From Terriglobia bacterium (GTDB lineage Bacteria; Acidobacteriota; Terriglobia; UBA7540), in assembly GCA_020072925.1 (NCBI GenBank), contig JAIQGA010000010.1, positions 1-55,855 of the forward strand: 55,855 bases of DNA, read 5' to 3'. The translations under genes were made by a program, and so were the position numbers. Numbering within the stretch: the first letter of the stretch is position 1; the number at the start of each line of letters is the position of its first letter. Positions 19,492 through 27,190 of this stretch are shown here, piece by piece. Under the pieces are notes generated by a model, which saw only the letters and a program-made list of their open reading frames with translations, did no database searches and had not been told where the DNA came from.

Positions 19492-21282
19492 ATGGCGGTC
19501 TCACTCCGGCATCTGAAAATCCGGCACCAGATCCTTGTGGTCACGCTGCCGCCCCTGTTTGTCTTGCTGTGCGCGGTGGGGTTGTTTTTCTACGCCTACT
19601 GGATGGCCATCGCCACGCAGCAGGCCGCTTCCCGTGCGGAGCAGAGCCTCGCGCGCGGGGAGTCGCTTTTGCGCAACCTCACGGAAATGTTCACGAGTGC
19701 GCGCGATTTTGCGCTCACCGGACGTCCGGAAATGGCTGCGGATTACCAGGGCGCACTCTCGGAGGTGCAATACAACCTGAAGGTCTTGCGCAGCCTGGAG
19801 GCCGAAACACCTCCTCAGGTCATTGAGGTCGACGAGATTCGCGCCGAAATCGAGCGGCTGAACAACAATTGGGCCAAACCTCTGGTGGACCAGGTGAAGC
19901 GCGGCCAGCGGCCCGACATTTCCGCCGTGCTGCCCGAAGGTGAGAACATTATGGCCTCGGCGCGGAGCAAAGTTCTGAGACTCATCTCGGAAGATCGCGC
20001 GGAGAACATGACCACGGTCGACGAGGCGCGACGAACCATGGGCCGCATGCTGATGCTCGGGGTAACTCTTGCCGTGCTGCTGGGGGCGGGCCTGTTGCTG
20101 GTCACGCGCATGGTGACGCGCATGATCGGTGAGCCGGTTTTGCAGCTCATCAGTGCCTCGGAACAGGTCAGCCGCGGCGAATTCAATCCCGCCTTGCCGC
20201 CCGCGGTGGACAACGAATTTGGCGTCCTCTCGCGCAGCTTCGCGCATATGACCAACGTGGTGCGCCGCGAGCGCGAGGAGATCGCCGCCTTGAACAAGTA
20301 CTCCGAGGCCGTCACGCAGTGCACCTCGGAGCGGGAAGTCCACGACCTCCTCATGCATTGGCTTCGCGAGCGCTTCAAGCCCCGGCAAGTGATCATCTTC
20401 AAGTTGAACCCGCAGGAGAATTTCCTGGAAGTGGTGGAGAGCCTGGTCCAGCTTCCTGAAGACCGTCGCGCCTGGCCTGTGATCGAGGAGCCGCATAAAT
20501 GCAAGGCGGTGCGCACGGGGCGGTATTTCCGCGTCAACGACGTCACCGCCGAGCCGCCTTGCCCGTCGCACTTCGCGCTGCCCGGAGAGGGGAGCTATTA
20601 TTGCGGGCCGCTCATCGCCGGCGGCATTATTATCGGCGCCGTGCGCCTGGAAGGGCTGAAGGATTTCTGGACGCCCGAGCGCGAGCGGCTCCTGGAAAGC
20701 TATTTGAGCGGCGCGGCTTCCGCGCTCTCAAACCTGCGCCTGCTCGCCACCATGACCGAGCAGGCCAACGTCGATGTGCTGACCGGCTTGTACAACCGCC
20801 GCTTCCTGGAGGATTACGCGCGCAAGCTGCTGGCTATGGCGCGGCGGCGCGAGCAGCCGGTCGGCGTCATCATGATGGACCTGGACCACTTCAAGACCTT
20901 CAACGACATTCACGGTCATGAGGTTGGCGACCGGGTGCTGCGGCAATTCGCCAAGACCATCACCACGAGCATGCGCGAGACTAACCTGGCCTCGCGCTAC
21001 GGCGGGGAAGAGTTCGTGTTGCTGCTGCCCGATGCCGGGCCCAAAGCGTGCCTGCTGGTTGCCGAGCGCATCCGCCTGGCCGCACTGCACATGGTCGTTC
21101 CCTCCGTCGCCGAGAGACCCTTGCCGCAAGTCACGGTGAGCCTGGGCATCGCCGTCTTCCCCGAACACGGCCAGACCTTCGAAGAAGTTCTCCAGGCTTC
21201 CGATAAAGCCCTCTACGAGTCGAAGCGCGGCGGGCGCAATCGCGCCACACTCTACCTGCCGCTCGAAGAACCTGCCAGCTAG
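19492..21282 (+). CDS. Membrane-bound diguanylate cyclase with HAMP, GAF and GGDEF domains
   Basis: Makes cyclic di-GMP from two GTP in response to an unknown signal. Order: transmembrane helix (about 15-40), an extracytoplasmic helical CHASE3-like sensor (40-180), second transmembrane helix (about 185-205), HAMP linker, a GAF-like domain (about 280-410), and a C-terminal GGDEF domain with the active motif GGEEF at residues 504-508 and DLDHFKTFND. The usual inhibitory I-site RxxD upstream of GGEEF reads RETN, so product inhibition may be weakened. No Shine-Dalgarno is evident before the ATG. It stands alone. Confidence 0.93.
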   Translation: MAVSLRHLKIRHQILVVTLPPLFVLLCAVGLFFYAYWMAIATQQAASRAEQSLARGESLLRNLTEMFTSARDFALTGRPEMAADYQGALSEVQYNLKVLRSLEAETPPQVIEVDEIRAEIERLNNNWAKPLVDQVKRGQRPDISAVLPEGENIMASARSKVLRLISEDRAENMTTVDEARRTMGRMLMLGVTLAVLLGAGLLLVTRMVTRMIGEPVLQLISASEQVSRGEFNPALPPAVDNEFGVLSRSFAHMTNVVRREREEIAALNKYSEAVTQCTSEREVHDLLMHWLRERFKPRQVIIFKLNPQENFLEVVESLVQLPEDRRAWPVIEEPHKCKAVRTGRYFRVNDVTAEPPCPSHFALPGEGSYYCGPLIAGGIIIGAVRLEGLKDFWTPERERLLESYLSGAASALSNLRLLATMTEQANVDVLTGLYNRRFLEDYARKLLAMARRREQPVGVIMMDLDHFKTFNDIHGHEVGDRVLRQFAKTITTSMRETNLASRYGGEEFVLLLPDAGPKACLLVAERIRLAALHMVVPSVAERPLPQVTVSLGIAVFPEHGQTFEEVLQASDKALYESKRGGRNRATLYLPLEEPAS

Positions 21283-21520
21283 ACGGGTAGTCCGTGCGGC
21301 TTGCCGCGAAGGGGCAACTCGCGCCTTGCGGGCCCGCCATTTCCGTGATAGGTCGTTCCCCTGGAATTGCCGCTCCGGCGAGGGGGCCGGCCGAGGGTGA
21401 CAAATTGTCCGGCTCGCCCGTCCCCTTATCCGGATCATACCTCACGCCACCCCGTGCGGCTCCAGGCGTGTCCCCACTCCGCCGACTGCCTTGTGTTCCG
21501 GATTCAGTCGTCTGAAACGT

Positions 21521-21823
21521 TTATGCGTGAACAGCCTCGTGCCGTTTCAGTCTGGGAAGTGTTTCGATAGACCTGCCGGCTTTCTCCCGGGCGAGTCGCA
21601 GGTCATAGAGACTCTGTAGGTTGAGCCAAAACTGTGCGCTCGTGCCAAAAAAGTGACCGAGGCGCAGAGCTGTGTCGCCCGTAATCGCGCGCGTCCCATT
21701 CAGGATTTGCGTAATGCGGTTGGTCGGGACGCCGATCTTTCGGGCGAGTTCTGCGGCGCTCATGTCGAGGGCTTCCAGTTCTTCGGCCAGGTGTTCACCT
21801 GGATGGATGGCGGTCTCCCGCAT
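21521..21823 (-). CDS. higA: HigA-type antitoxin
   Basis: 100 residues. Begins MRETAIHPGEHLAEELEALDMS and contains an Xre-type helix-turn-helix (AAELARKIGVPTNRITQILNGTRAITGDTALRLGHFFG), the standard HigA layout; it should neutralise HigB and repress the operon. The start at 21823 has GGAGGATC immediately upstream. The open frame continues further upstream over higB, but that part is not homologous. It follows higB by 10 bases, the reversed toxin-first order typical of higBA. Confidence 0.93.
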   Translation of the reverse strand: MRETAIHPGEHLAEELEALDMSAAELARKIGVPTNRITQILNGTRAITGDTALRLGHFFGTSAQFWLNLQSLYDLRLAREKAGRSIETLPRLKRHEAVHA

Positions 21824-21833
21824 GGCGATCCTC

Positions 21834-22118
21834 CTAATGGTAATCAACAATCTCCACGTTTGATGGCCCCGGCGATCGGTCCGACCACTCGAAGCAAATC
21901 CGCCATCGATCGTTGATGCGGATGCTGTACTGGCCTTGGCGGTCGCCCACGAGGGCCTCAAAACGATTGCCCGGCAATGCCGCGAGATCCCGGAGCGACG
22001 TTGCCGCCTCCAAACGGTCGAGCTTCAGGCGGGCGGCGCGTTCAAATCCGAAGAACGCTTTGACCGGTTTCCCGGCCGCGAAGCGTCTGGTCCGCTTGTC
22101 CCGATAGCTGACGATCAC
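21834..22118 (-). CDS. higB: HigB-type RelE-superfamily toxin
   Basis: 94 residues with a GTG start. Features of the HigB mRNA-interferase group are FxxAARLKLDRLEAATSLRDL, LPGNRFEAL, the GQYSIRINDRWRICFEW core and a terminal VEIVDYH. Expected to cleave mRNA on the ribosome when free of HigA. A further small gene ends 3 bases upstream and may share the transcript. Confidence 0.93.
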   Translation of the reverse strand: MIVSYRDKRTRRFAAGKPVKAFFGFERAARLKLDRLEAATSLRDLAALPGNRFEALVGDRQGQYSIRINDRWRICFEWSDRSPGPSNVEIVDYH

Positions 22119-22121
22119 TAC

Positions 22122-22463
22122 CTAAGGATGCGCGGAATTACGCCTTACGTCAAGCATAATGAAATCGCACGATGAGCAAGGTAGCGCGGCTTTCAGGTCC
22201 GCGGTTCGTATAGGATTCCCCCCGAAGACTTCTTCTGTTAACGGTAGCTCCCCCGTCTCCAAAAGTCGGCACGTCCGCAGAGCTTCCTCAACGAATCTCT
22301 TGCCTTCAGTAACTAACGACTGCAATTCTTGGGCCGGTGCCCCCAGGGTGTCTTCCCCGGAGTGAAGGAACTTGTCCTGTAGCTCTTGCGCCTCGGCAAG
22401 TCTGATTTCGAGTGATTTCAACAACTTTTCGTGTTCCGCAAGAGACTCTTTTGTTAGTAGCAT
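22122..22463 (-). CDS. Hypothetical coiled-coil protein upstream of higBA
   Basis: 113 residues beginning MLLTKESLAEHEKLLKSLEIRLAEAQELQDKF, a strongly helical, charged stretch consistent with a coiled coil. The ATG at 22463 is preceded by GGAGG at good spacing; the longer frame upstream lacks this. Its stop lies 3 bases before higB, so it may be the first gene of a three-gene module. No family is recognised. Confidence 0.55.
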   Translation of the reverse strand: MLLTKESLAEHEKLLKSLEIRLAEAQELQDKFLHSGEDTLGAPAQELQSLVTEGKRFVEEALRTCRLLETGELPLTEEVFGGNPIRTADLKAALPCSSCDFIMLDVRRNSAHP

Positions 22464-22624
22464 GCTGAAGCCTCCGCCTTTCCGCTTGGCCGGTGGCCCC
22501 CAACTGGAGTCTTCGGTGTGCAGACGCTTCGAAATGATACTCACCGTCCGTGGACATATCAACCCCGAGGGCGGGTTGGCGCACAGTATTGCCCTGGGGG
22601 TGTGCGACCACCGGCCGCATCAAG

Positions 22625-23020
22625 CTACAACAGCCGGGCGATACCCGGGAAGCCGTCAAAACCCGAATCAAAACTCAGGATTCGATGGATTCCATGCTGT
22701 TCCATGATAGCGAGATGGAGAGCATCACGCGCCGACAGCCGTCGATGTCCCAGGACAATCTCCTTGGCGCGCTCGGCGGCGGTCCGCGTGACGTCAAGCA
22801 CCTGATCGACGACGCCGAGGAGAGCATCGAACGCTGGTTGGATGGCGTCCCGGCGGTCGATGGCGACATACCGATGCAGGATCTCTTGCAGGACCTCGGC
22901 GTCGGTCACGAGGCGCTGGCGGTCGTTGACCAGTTCTTCGAGCAACCGCTGGGCGTCGCTCTTGTGCGGGTGGGGCGAGCCCACAAGATACATGGGGATA
23001 TTTGAATCGACCAAAATCAC
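22625..23020 (-). CDS. vapC: PIN-domain VapC-type toxin
   Basis: 131 residues. PIN-domain ribonuclease: acidic residue in the N-terminal [13 protein letters not shown], a [13 protein letters not shown] helix with a conserved Glu, [27 protein letters not shown] carrying the remaining acidic metal ligands. Probably cleaves tRNA or rRNA when released. Overlaps the upstream antitoxin gene by 4 bases (ATGA). Confidence 0.93.
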   Translation of the reverse strand: MILVDSNIPMYLVGSPHPHKSDAQRLLEELVNDRQRLVTDAEVLQEILHRYVAIDRRDAIQPAFDALLGVVDQVLDVTRTAAERAKEIVLGHRRLSARDALHLAIMEQHGIHRILSFDSGFDGFPGIARLL

Positions 23021-23274
23021 GGCTGGGCACCCGGCCCGTATCCTGCCTCGATCTCTGCGAGCATGCGGTCGATGTCACCGGTGGGAAAGTCCCCTCGTGC
23101 CGCGGCGCGGATGACTTCGAGTTTCTTGCCCACGTCGCCCACAGGCTCGCGGCGCTGTGCCAGTTCGAGCGCCTGTCGTACCCATTCGGCAACCGACATT
23201 CGTCGTGAGCGCGCGGCGCGCTTAATCTCGCGATACTGGGGATCCTTGAGGATGACTTGCAGCCGCTTAGCCAT
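23017..23274 (-). CDS. vapB: Ribbon-helix-helix antitoxin partner of VapC
   Basis: 85 residues: [37 protein letters not shown] is a CopG/Arc-type ribbon-helix-helix, followed by an acidic C-terminal part that should bind VapC. It is transcribed first and overlaps vapC by 4 bases. An ACTCATATCGATGAGT-like inverted repeat 15-30 bases upstream (23291-23307) could be its operator, which is inference. Confidence 0.88.
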   Translation of the reverse strand: MAKRLQVILKDPQYREIKRAARSRRMSVAEWVRQALELAQRREPVGDVGKKLEVIRAAARGDFPTGDIDRMLAEIEAGYGPGAQP

Positions 23275-23400
23275 AACTTGAGTATATTTGACTCATATCG
23301 ATGAGTCAATCCGGGCCTCGAACTCCATCGCACGGTTGACCGCCAAGGCAGAATCCTCGTCCGGTGCTCTCTGCGTCTTTTTGGACCTTTCTTGGAGGTG

Positions 23401-23433
23401 GATTCCCGCTTTCGCGGGAATGACGTGCCGTGG
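23401..23433. repeat. REP-like palindrome, copy 1 (ATTCCCGCTTTCGCGGGAAT)
   Basis: A 20-base near-perfect palindrome at 23402-23421, followed by GACGTGCCGTGG. A second copy lies 85 bases downstream in the same orientation. Read in frame it gives a WIPAFAGMT-like peptide, which spuriously extends the kdsD open frame upstream. Confidence 0.85.
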
Positions 23434-23518
23434 AAGACTCTCCATTTCGCGTTTAATCGGCCAGGCCCAAATCCGCATCAGGCGTTCTCCGCCGCTTTTT
23501 GCCTATTCCGTGCAGGTA

Positions 23519-23551
23519 GATTCCCGCCTTCGCGGGAATGACGTGCCGTGG
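23519..23551. repeat. REP-like palindrome, copy 2 (ATTCCCGCCTTCGCGGGAAT)
   Basis: Same element as at 23401, with one base changed in the loop and the same GACGTGCCGTGG flank. It ends 70 bases before the kdsD start. Confidence 0.85.
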
Positions 23552-23620
23552 GAAACCTTCCCTGACCCCCAAAGCCCGCCGCTACAGTGGTGCAACCTGT
23601 GCTATTATCCCTCGTTCTCT

Positions 23621-24580
23621 ATGAGTCTCGAAACCGCCCGCAAGGTCCTGGAGATCGAAGCGCGCGCGCTTGGCGAGCTCGTGCACCGCCTGGACGCGGG
23701 ATTTGTGCGCGCGGTAGAGATTTTGCTGGCCTGCCAGGGGCGGGTCGTCGTGACGGGGATGGGCAAGTCCGGCATCGTGGGCCAGAAAATTTCCGCGACG
23801 CTCTCGAGTACCGGCACGCCTTCCTTTTTTCTGCATCCGGCCGAAGCCCTCCACGGCGACCTGGGGCGGCTGGTGCGCCACGACGTGCTGGTGGCGCTCT
23901 CCTACAGCGGTGAGACCGAAGAACTGCTGCGTCTGCTCGACACGGTGAAGCGCCTGGGCATACCGCTCATTTCTTTGACCGGCAGCCTGCAATCCACGCT
24001 TGCGCAGGCCAGCGATGTGGTTATTGATGTAGGCATACGCGAGGAGGCTTGTCCTCTGGGCCTTGCGCCGACGGCCTCCACCACGGCGATGCTGGCGATG
24101 GGCGACGCGCTGGCCATGGCCCTGCTCGAGCGGCGCGGCTTCAACGAAGAGGATTACGCCGCGCTGCATCCCGGCGGGGAATTGGGCGTCAAGCTGCGCC
24201 GCGTCGAAAACGTCATGCACACGGGCGAGCAGGTCCCGCGCGTCCTGCCGGAAACGCCCATGCCGGGCGTCATTTACGAAATGAGCAAGAAGGGCCTGGG
24301 CCACACGGCCGTGGTCGACAGCAGCAACCGGCTGCTGGGCGTAGTTTCCGACGGTGACCTGCGGCGCTTTCTGGAAAGGGAAGGGAACCGCGCGCTCAGC
24401 CTCACCGCCGCCGACTGCATGACGCGCTCGCCCGTCACCATCGGCCGCAGCGAACTGGCCACCAAGGCCCTGAACCTGATGGAGACGCGCAAGATCACTT
24501 CGCTCCTGGTGGTCGATTCGACGGGCGCCCTCGAAGGCGTCGTGCATATTCACGATTTGTGGGCGACGCAGATGTTTTGA
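23621..24580 (+). CDS. kdsD: Arabinose-5-phosphate isomerase (SIS plus two CBS domains)
   Basis: Converts ribulose-5-phosphate to arabinose-5-phosphate, the substrate of KdsA. The 319 residues hold an N-terminal SIS domain (VVVTGMGKSGIVGQKISATLSSTGTP and SYSGETEE) and two C-terminal CBS domains (about 205-265 and 270-319). The start ATG (MSLETARKVLEIEA) is chosen by homology; the open frame reaches 23288 but that stretch consists of REP-like repeats. kdsC follows 187 bases downstream, making a Kdo supply pair. Confidence 0.95.
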   Translation: MSLETARKVLEIEARALGELVHRLDAGFVRAVEILLACQGRVVVTGMGKSGIVGQKISATLSSTGTPSFFLHPAEALHGDLGRLVRHDVLVALSYSGETEELLRLLDTVKRLGIPLISLTGSLQSTLAQASDVVIDVGIREEACPLGLAPTASTTAMLAMGDALAMALLERRGFNEEDYAALHPGGELGVKLRRVENVMHTGEQVPRVLPETPMPGVIYEMSKKGLGHTAVVDSSNRLLGVVSDGDLRRFLEREGNRALSLTAADCMTRSPVTIGRSELATKALNLMETRKITSLLVVDSTGALEGVVHIHDLWATQMF

Positions 24581-24586
24581 AGCTGT

Positions 24587-24757
24587 CAGCCGTCAGCGAT
24601 CAGCAGTCAGTTGTCCGTAGTCCGTGGTCCGTTGCCCCGTATCCGTTTGCTCGCGCCGATTTCGATGGTTCGTTGTTTGTTGTTCAGCATTCATCATTCA
24701 GCATTCATCGTTTCTTTATTCTGTCTTCTGACTCCTGTCTTCTGACTTCTGCTCCGA
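24587..24757. repeat. Word-repeat block 6 (several words, kdsD-kdsC gap)
   Basis: A mosaic of short-word runs: GTCAGCCGTCAGCGATCAGC, GTCCGTAGTCCGTGGTCCG, CAGCATTCATCATTCAGC and finally TTCTGACTCCTGTCTTCTGAC. The last run uses the same word as block 1, the GTCCGT run the same word as block 11, so vocabularies are shared between blocks. Confidence 0.75.
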
Positions 24758-24767
24758 GGAGTTCCCC

Positions 24768-25316
24768 ATGCCCATCACCCCACAGCAACTCCGCAATCGC
24801 GCTCGAAAGATTGGACTGCTCCTCCTGGACGTGGACGGCGTCCTGACGGACGGGCATATCATCTATCTGCCGCGTCAGGGCGGGGAGATGTTTGAAACCA
24901 AGGGATTCCACTCTCGCGATGGGTTGGGCATCCGTCTGGCGCACGCCGCGGGCTTGAAGACGGGAATCATCACGGGCCGCTCCTCGCCCGTCATCCAGTA
25001 TCGCGCCAAAGAACTGGGGATTCATTTCGTGCAGGAAGAAGCGCTCGAAAAGCTCGAACCGTATCAGCGCATTCTGCACGCCGCCGGATTGAGCAACGAG
25101 CAGGTGTGCTATATCGGCGACGACGTGGTGGATCTGCCCATCCTGACGCGCGTCGGCCTGGCGGTCGCGGTCGCCGACGGCCACCCGCTGCTTCGCCGGT
25201 ATGTGCACTACACCACGCGCCGCCCCGGAGGGGCAGGCGCGGTCCGTGAAACTATCGAACTCATTCTCTCCGCACAAAAGAAATGGAATGCCACTCTTGC
25301 GCAATACTTGAAGTGA
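24768..25316 (+). CDS. kdsC: 3-deoxy-D-manno-octulosonate 8-phosphate phosphatase
   Basis: HAD-superfamily phosphatase that removes phosphate from Kdo-8-phosphate. 182 residues. Motif I is LLLLDVDGVLTDG with the nucleophilic Asp; GIITGRSSPVIQYRAKELGI is motif II with its surroundings; YIGDDVVDLPIL is motif IV. The small KdsC-type body without a cap domain fits the family. CCGAGGAG precedes the ATG. Works with KdsD just upstream and KdsA at 17.3 kb. Confidence 0.95.
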   Translation: MPITPQQLRNRARKIGLLLLDVDGVLTDGHIIYLPRQGGEMFETKGFHSRDGLGIRLAHAAGLKTGIITGRSSPVIQYRAKELGIHFVQEEALEKLEPYQRILHAAGLSNEQVCYIGDDVVDLPILTRVGLAVAVADGHPLLRRYVHYTTRRPGGAGAVRETIELILSAQKKWNATLAQYLK

Positions 25317-25384
25317 TAAGGAAAGTCTTCGCCGACGCGCAGTCTCATGCTCCACGCCTCACCGGCATCGATTCACGCCGATTG

Positions 25385-25543
25385 GATTTCAAAACTACGG
25401 TAATGAGCCGCCATTGGTGGCACCCACCGGCGATTCTCTGTGGCCTCTGTGCCTCTCAAGCGTTCACACGGAGGGCACGGAGGGGCTCAGTGACCTCCGT
25501 GTTGAATCTTTTCTCAACTACAGAGGGCACAGAGACACTACTG
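25385..25543. repeat. 160-base dispersed repeat, copy A
   Basis: Clearly related over its length to 52629-52789: shared strings include GATTCTCTGTG, GCCTCTCAAGCGTTCACAC, TGACCTC(C/A)GTGTTGA and CACTACTG/CTCTACTG. Its core (CACGGAGGGCACGGAG against CTCAGTGACCTCCGTG) is an imperfect hairpin. Each copy lies 70-80 bases beyond the stop codon of a plus-strand gene (kdsC here, the M13 peptidase there). The rest of the gap to 25664 holds nothing else I can identify. Confidence 0.75.
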
Positions 25544-25664
25544 AGAACGGGACCCGCACCCGGGATAACCTCTGCCTTCGAGTCACTTCTAGCGGGTCAA
25601 AACACTACGGGTGGAGTCCCATTCATGTCGGGCCTTCAGGACCCTTTATCCGAGTCCACCGGTG

Positions 25665-25847
25665 TCAGCTCGGCATTTCGCGGGTTGCCAGCCGGTCCTC
25701 AATGTGGAGTTGAATGGCGTACTTAATATTCCTCAGAGCCTCTTCGTAGGTGTCTCCCTGGCTGTAGCAGCCCTGGAGCGCCGGGCACGAAACGAAATAG
25801 CCGTCCGCGTCAGCCTCGATAACGATAGGAAAGGTCAAGCGCTTCAT
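25665..25847 (-). CDS. hicB: HicB-type antitoxin, orphan
   Basis: 60 residues: MKRLTFPIVIEADADGYFVSCPALQGCYSQGDTYEEALRNIKYAIQLHIED is the partial RNase-H-like fold of HicB antitoxins. The C-terminal DNA-binding domain found in longer HicB proteins is absent. No hicA toxin gene (60-80 residues, dsRNA-binding fold) is visible on either side, so this is an orphan or a short HicB-like regulator. The ATG at 25847 is chosen by family length; an in-frame ATG eight codons upstream is possible. Confidence 0.82.
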   Translation of the reverse strand: MKRLTFPIVIEADADGYFVSCPALQGCYSQGDTYEEALRNIKYAIQLHIEDRLATREMPS

Positions 25848-26089
25848 GGCCAATAGGGCTCGCCCCGGCATTTCGCCAACCGAATTCCGCCCCGGTGCCT
25901 GCTCCTCTTTTTGCGATTCCCGACTGCCGATTTTCACCTGTCGACTCCGAAGTTGTCCCCTCGGATGGCTCCGCATATAGAGTTCGGCAATCTTCAGACG
26001 CGCGAAACGGACTGGCGCAGAACGCCGTCCAGCGCGCCGCCAGACCTGACGTAATTGTCCGCGATCGGCGGATTTCCGCCGACATTCTA

Positions 26090-26143
26090 CCTGCCACCTA
26101 CCCCTGCTGCTTTCTGCCTGCTGCCTTCTGCCTACTACCGACT
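26090..26143. repeat. Word-repeat block 7 (CTGCCTGCTGCCTTCTGCCTAC words)
   Basis: Degenerate CTGCC/CTACC words in the 352-base gap between hicB and the following exported-protein gene. No inverted partner is seen. Apart from the ribosome site at its end the gap contains nothing else I recognise. Confidence 0.55.
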
Positions 26144-26199
26144 TGATTCCCCGATGCGTGCGCAAGCATCTCAAGAGGTGGGAGCCCAAAGGAGGAGCC

Positions 26200-27018
26200 A
26201 TGGCCTCCGGGTTTCGCGCACTGCTTTGTCTGGCGTTGCTGCTTGCGCCGGCCGCGGGCCTTGCGCAAGCCAGCGAACCCAGCGCCGAGGAAATCGTCCA
26301 GCGGTCGCTCGCGAACACGCGGGCGGACTGGGAAGCTCAGCCGCGCTATTCCCACATGGAGCGTGACGAGGACATCAAGGGGTCGACGCATACCGTCTAC
26401 ACGTACCGAATCTCGATGATCGATGACTCACCCTACCAGCGCTTGACTGCGGTCAATGACGAGCCGCTCTCAGCTCAGCAGGCTGCTAAAGAGGAAAGCA
26501 AGCTTCGCCAGGAGACTGCCCGACGTGCCAAGGAGTCAGCGCCCGAGCGCGCCCGGCGGCGGGCTCAGTACCACAAGAGCCGCCAACGGTTGTTCAACTT
26601 GATGAACGAGATGGTCAATGCCTTCGACTTCAAGTTGCAGGGCCAGGAACTTGTAGACGGCCGGGAGGCGTGGATCCTCAATGCCACGCCGCGTCCTGGC
26701 TATCAACCGACCAGTCGCGAGACCAAAATCCTTACGGGGATGAAGGGCAGGCTCTGGATTGATTGCCAGGATTTTCAATGGGTGAGAGCGGAGGCGGACG
26801 TCATCAAGCCCGTCTGGTTCGGCTGGTTCATTGCCAAGGTGGTTCCGGGGACGCACTTCCTCCTCGAGCAGGCTCCTGTCACAGAGGACCTCTGGCTTCC
26901 CGAACGCTTCCATGTGGATGTGCACGCCTCACTGCTCTGGATGGAACGCAACTTCATTCACGACGAAACTTTCCGGGACTATCGGCTGGATTCCTCTTCT
27001 GCTGCGGCTTCTGAGTGA
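26200..27018 (+). CDS. Hypothetical exported protein
   Basis: 272 residues from the ATG that follows AAAGGAGGAGCC. Signal peptide LLCLALLLAPAAGLAQA, then a mature part with a charged helical stretch (AAKEESKLRQETARRAKESAPERARRRAQY region) and a beta-rich C-terminus containing KGRLWIDCQDFQWVRAEAD and ERFHVDV. The C-terminal pattern recalls LolA/outer-membrane lipoprotein-sorting-like proteins, a weak suggestion. Stands alone on this strand. Confidence 0.7.
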   Translation: MASGFRALLCLALLLAPAAGLAQASEPSAEEIVQRSLANTRADWEAQPRYSHMERDEDIKGSTHTVYTYRISMIDDSPYQRLTAVNDEPLSAQQAAKEESKLRQETARRAKESAPERARRRAQYHKSRQRLFNLMNEMVNAFDFKLQGQELVDGREAWILNATPRPGYQPTSRETKILTGMKGRLWIDCQDFQWVRAEADVIKPVWFGWFIAKVVPGTHFLLEQAPVTEDLWLPERFHVDVHASLLWMERNFIHDETFRDYRLDSSSAAASE

Positions 27019-27029
27019 CCAGAGCCTTT

Positions 27030-27186
27030 GAATGAGGTAGACGGTAGACGGCATACAGTATACGGGGCGTTCGCTGGCTGAAGATTCCCCAGATGCCACG
27101 GCCAGAAGAATTTAGGCCAGAATGTGCCTGAGCGCTTAATCTCTGGGAGCCACGGCGCCACATGCCGTCTACCGTATGCCGCGGGA
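27030..27186. repeat. Word-repeat block 8 (GGTAGACGGTAGACGGCATAC words, inverted arms)
   Basis: Left arm (27030-27067) GGTAGACGGTAGACGGCATACAG; right arm (27161-27186) ATGCCGTCTACCGTATGCCG. It lies between two convergent genes and ends 5 bases before the stop codon of the DUF2207 gene. Confidence 0.8.
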
Positions 27187-27190
27187 TGTC

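Noticed and set aside
23288-23620. Upstream extension of the kdsD reading frame
   Set aside because: The extra 111 residues are translated from two REP-like palindromes and flanks; family similarity starts at MSLETARKVL.
25848-26318. Upstream extension of the hicB frame and the overlapping 25810-26097 frame as a possible hicA
   Set aside because: The translations are low-complexity, Arg/Ser-rich, cover repeat block 7 and the start of another gene, and show no HicA motif.
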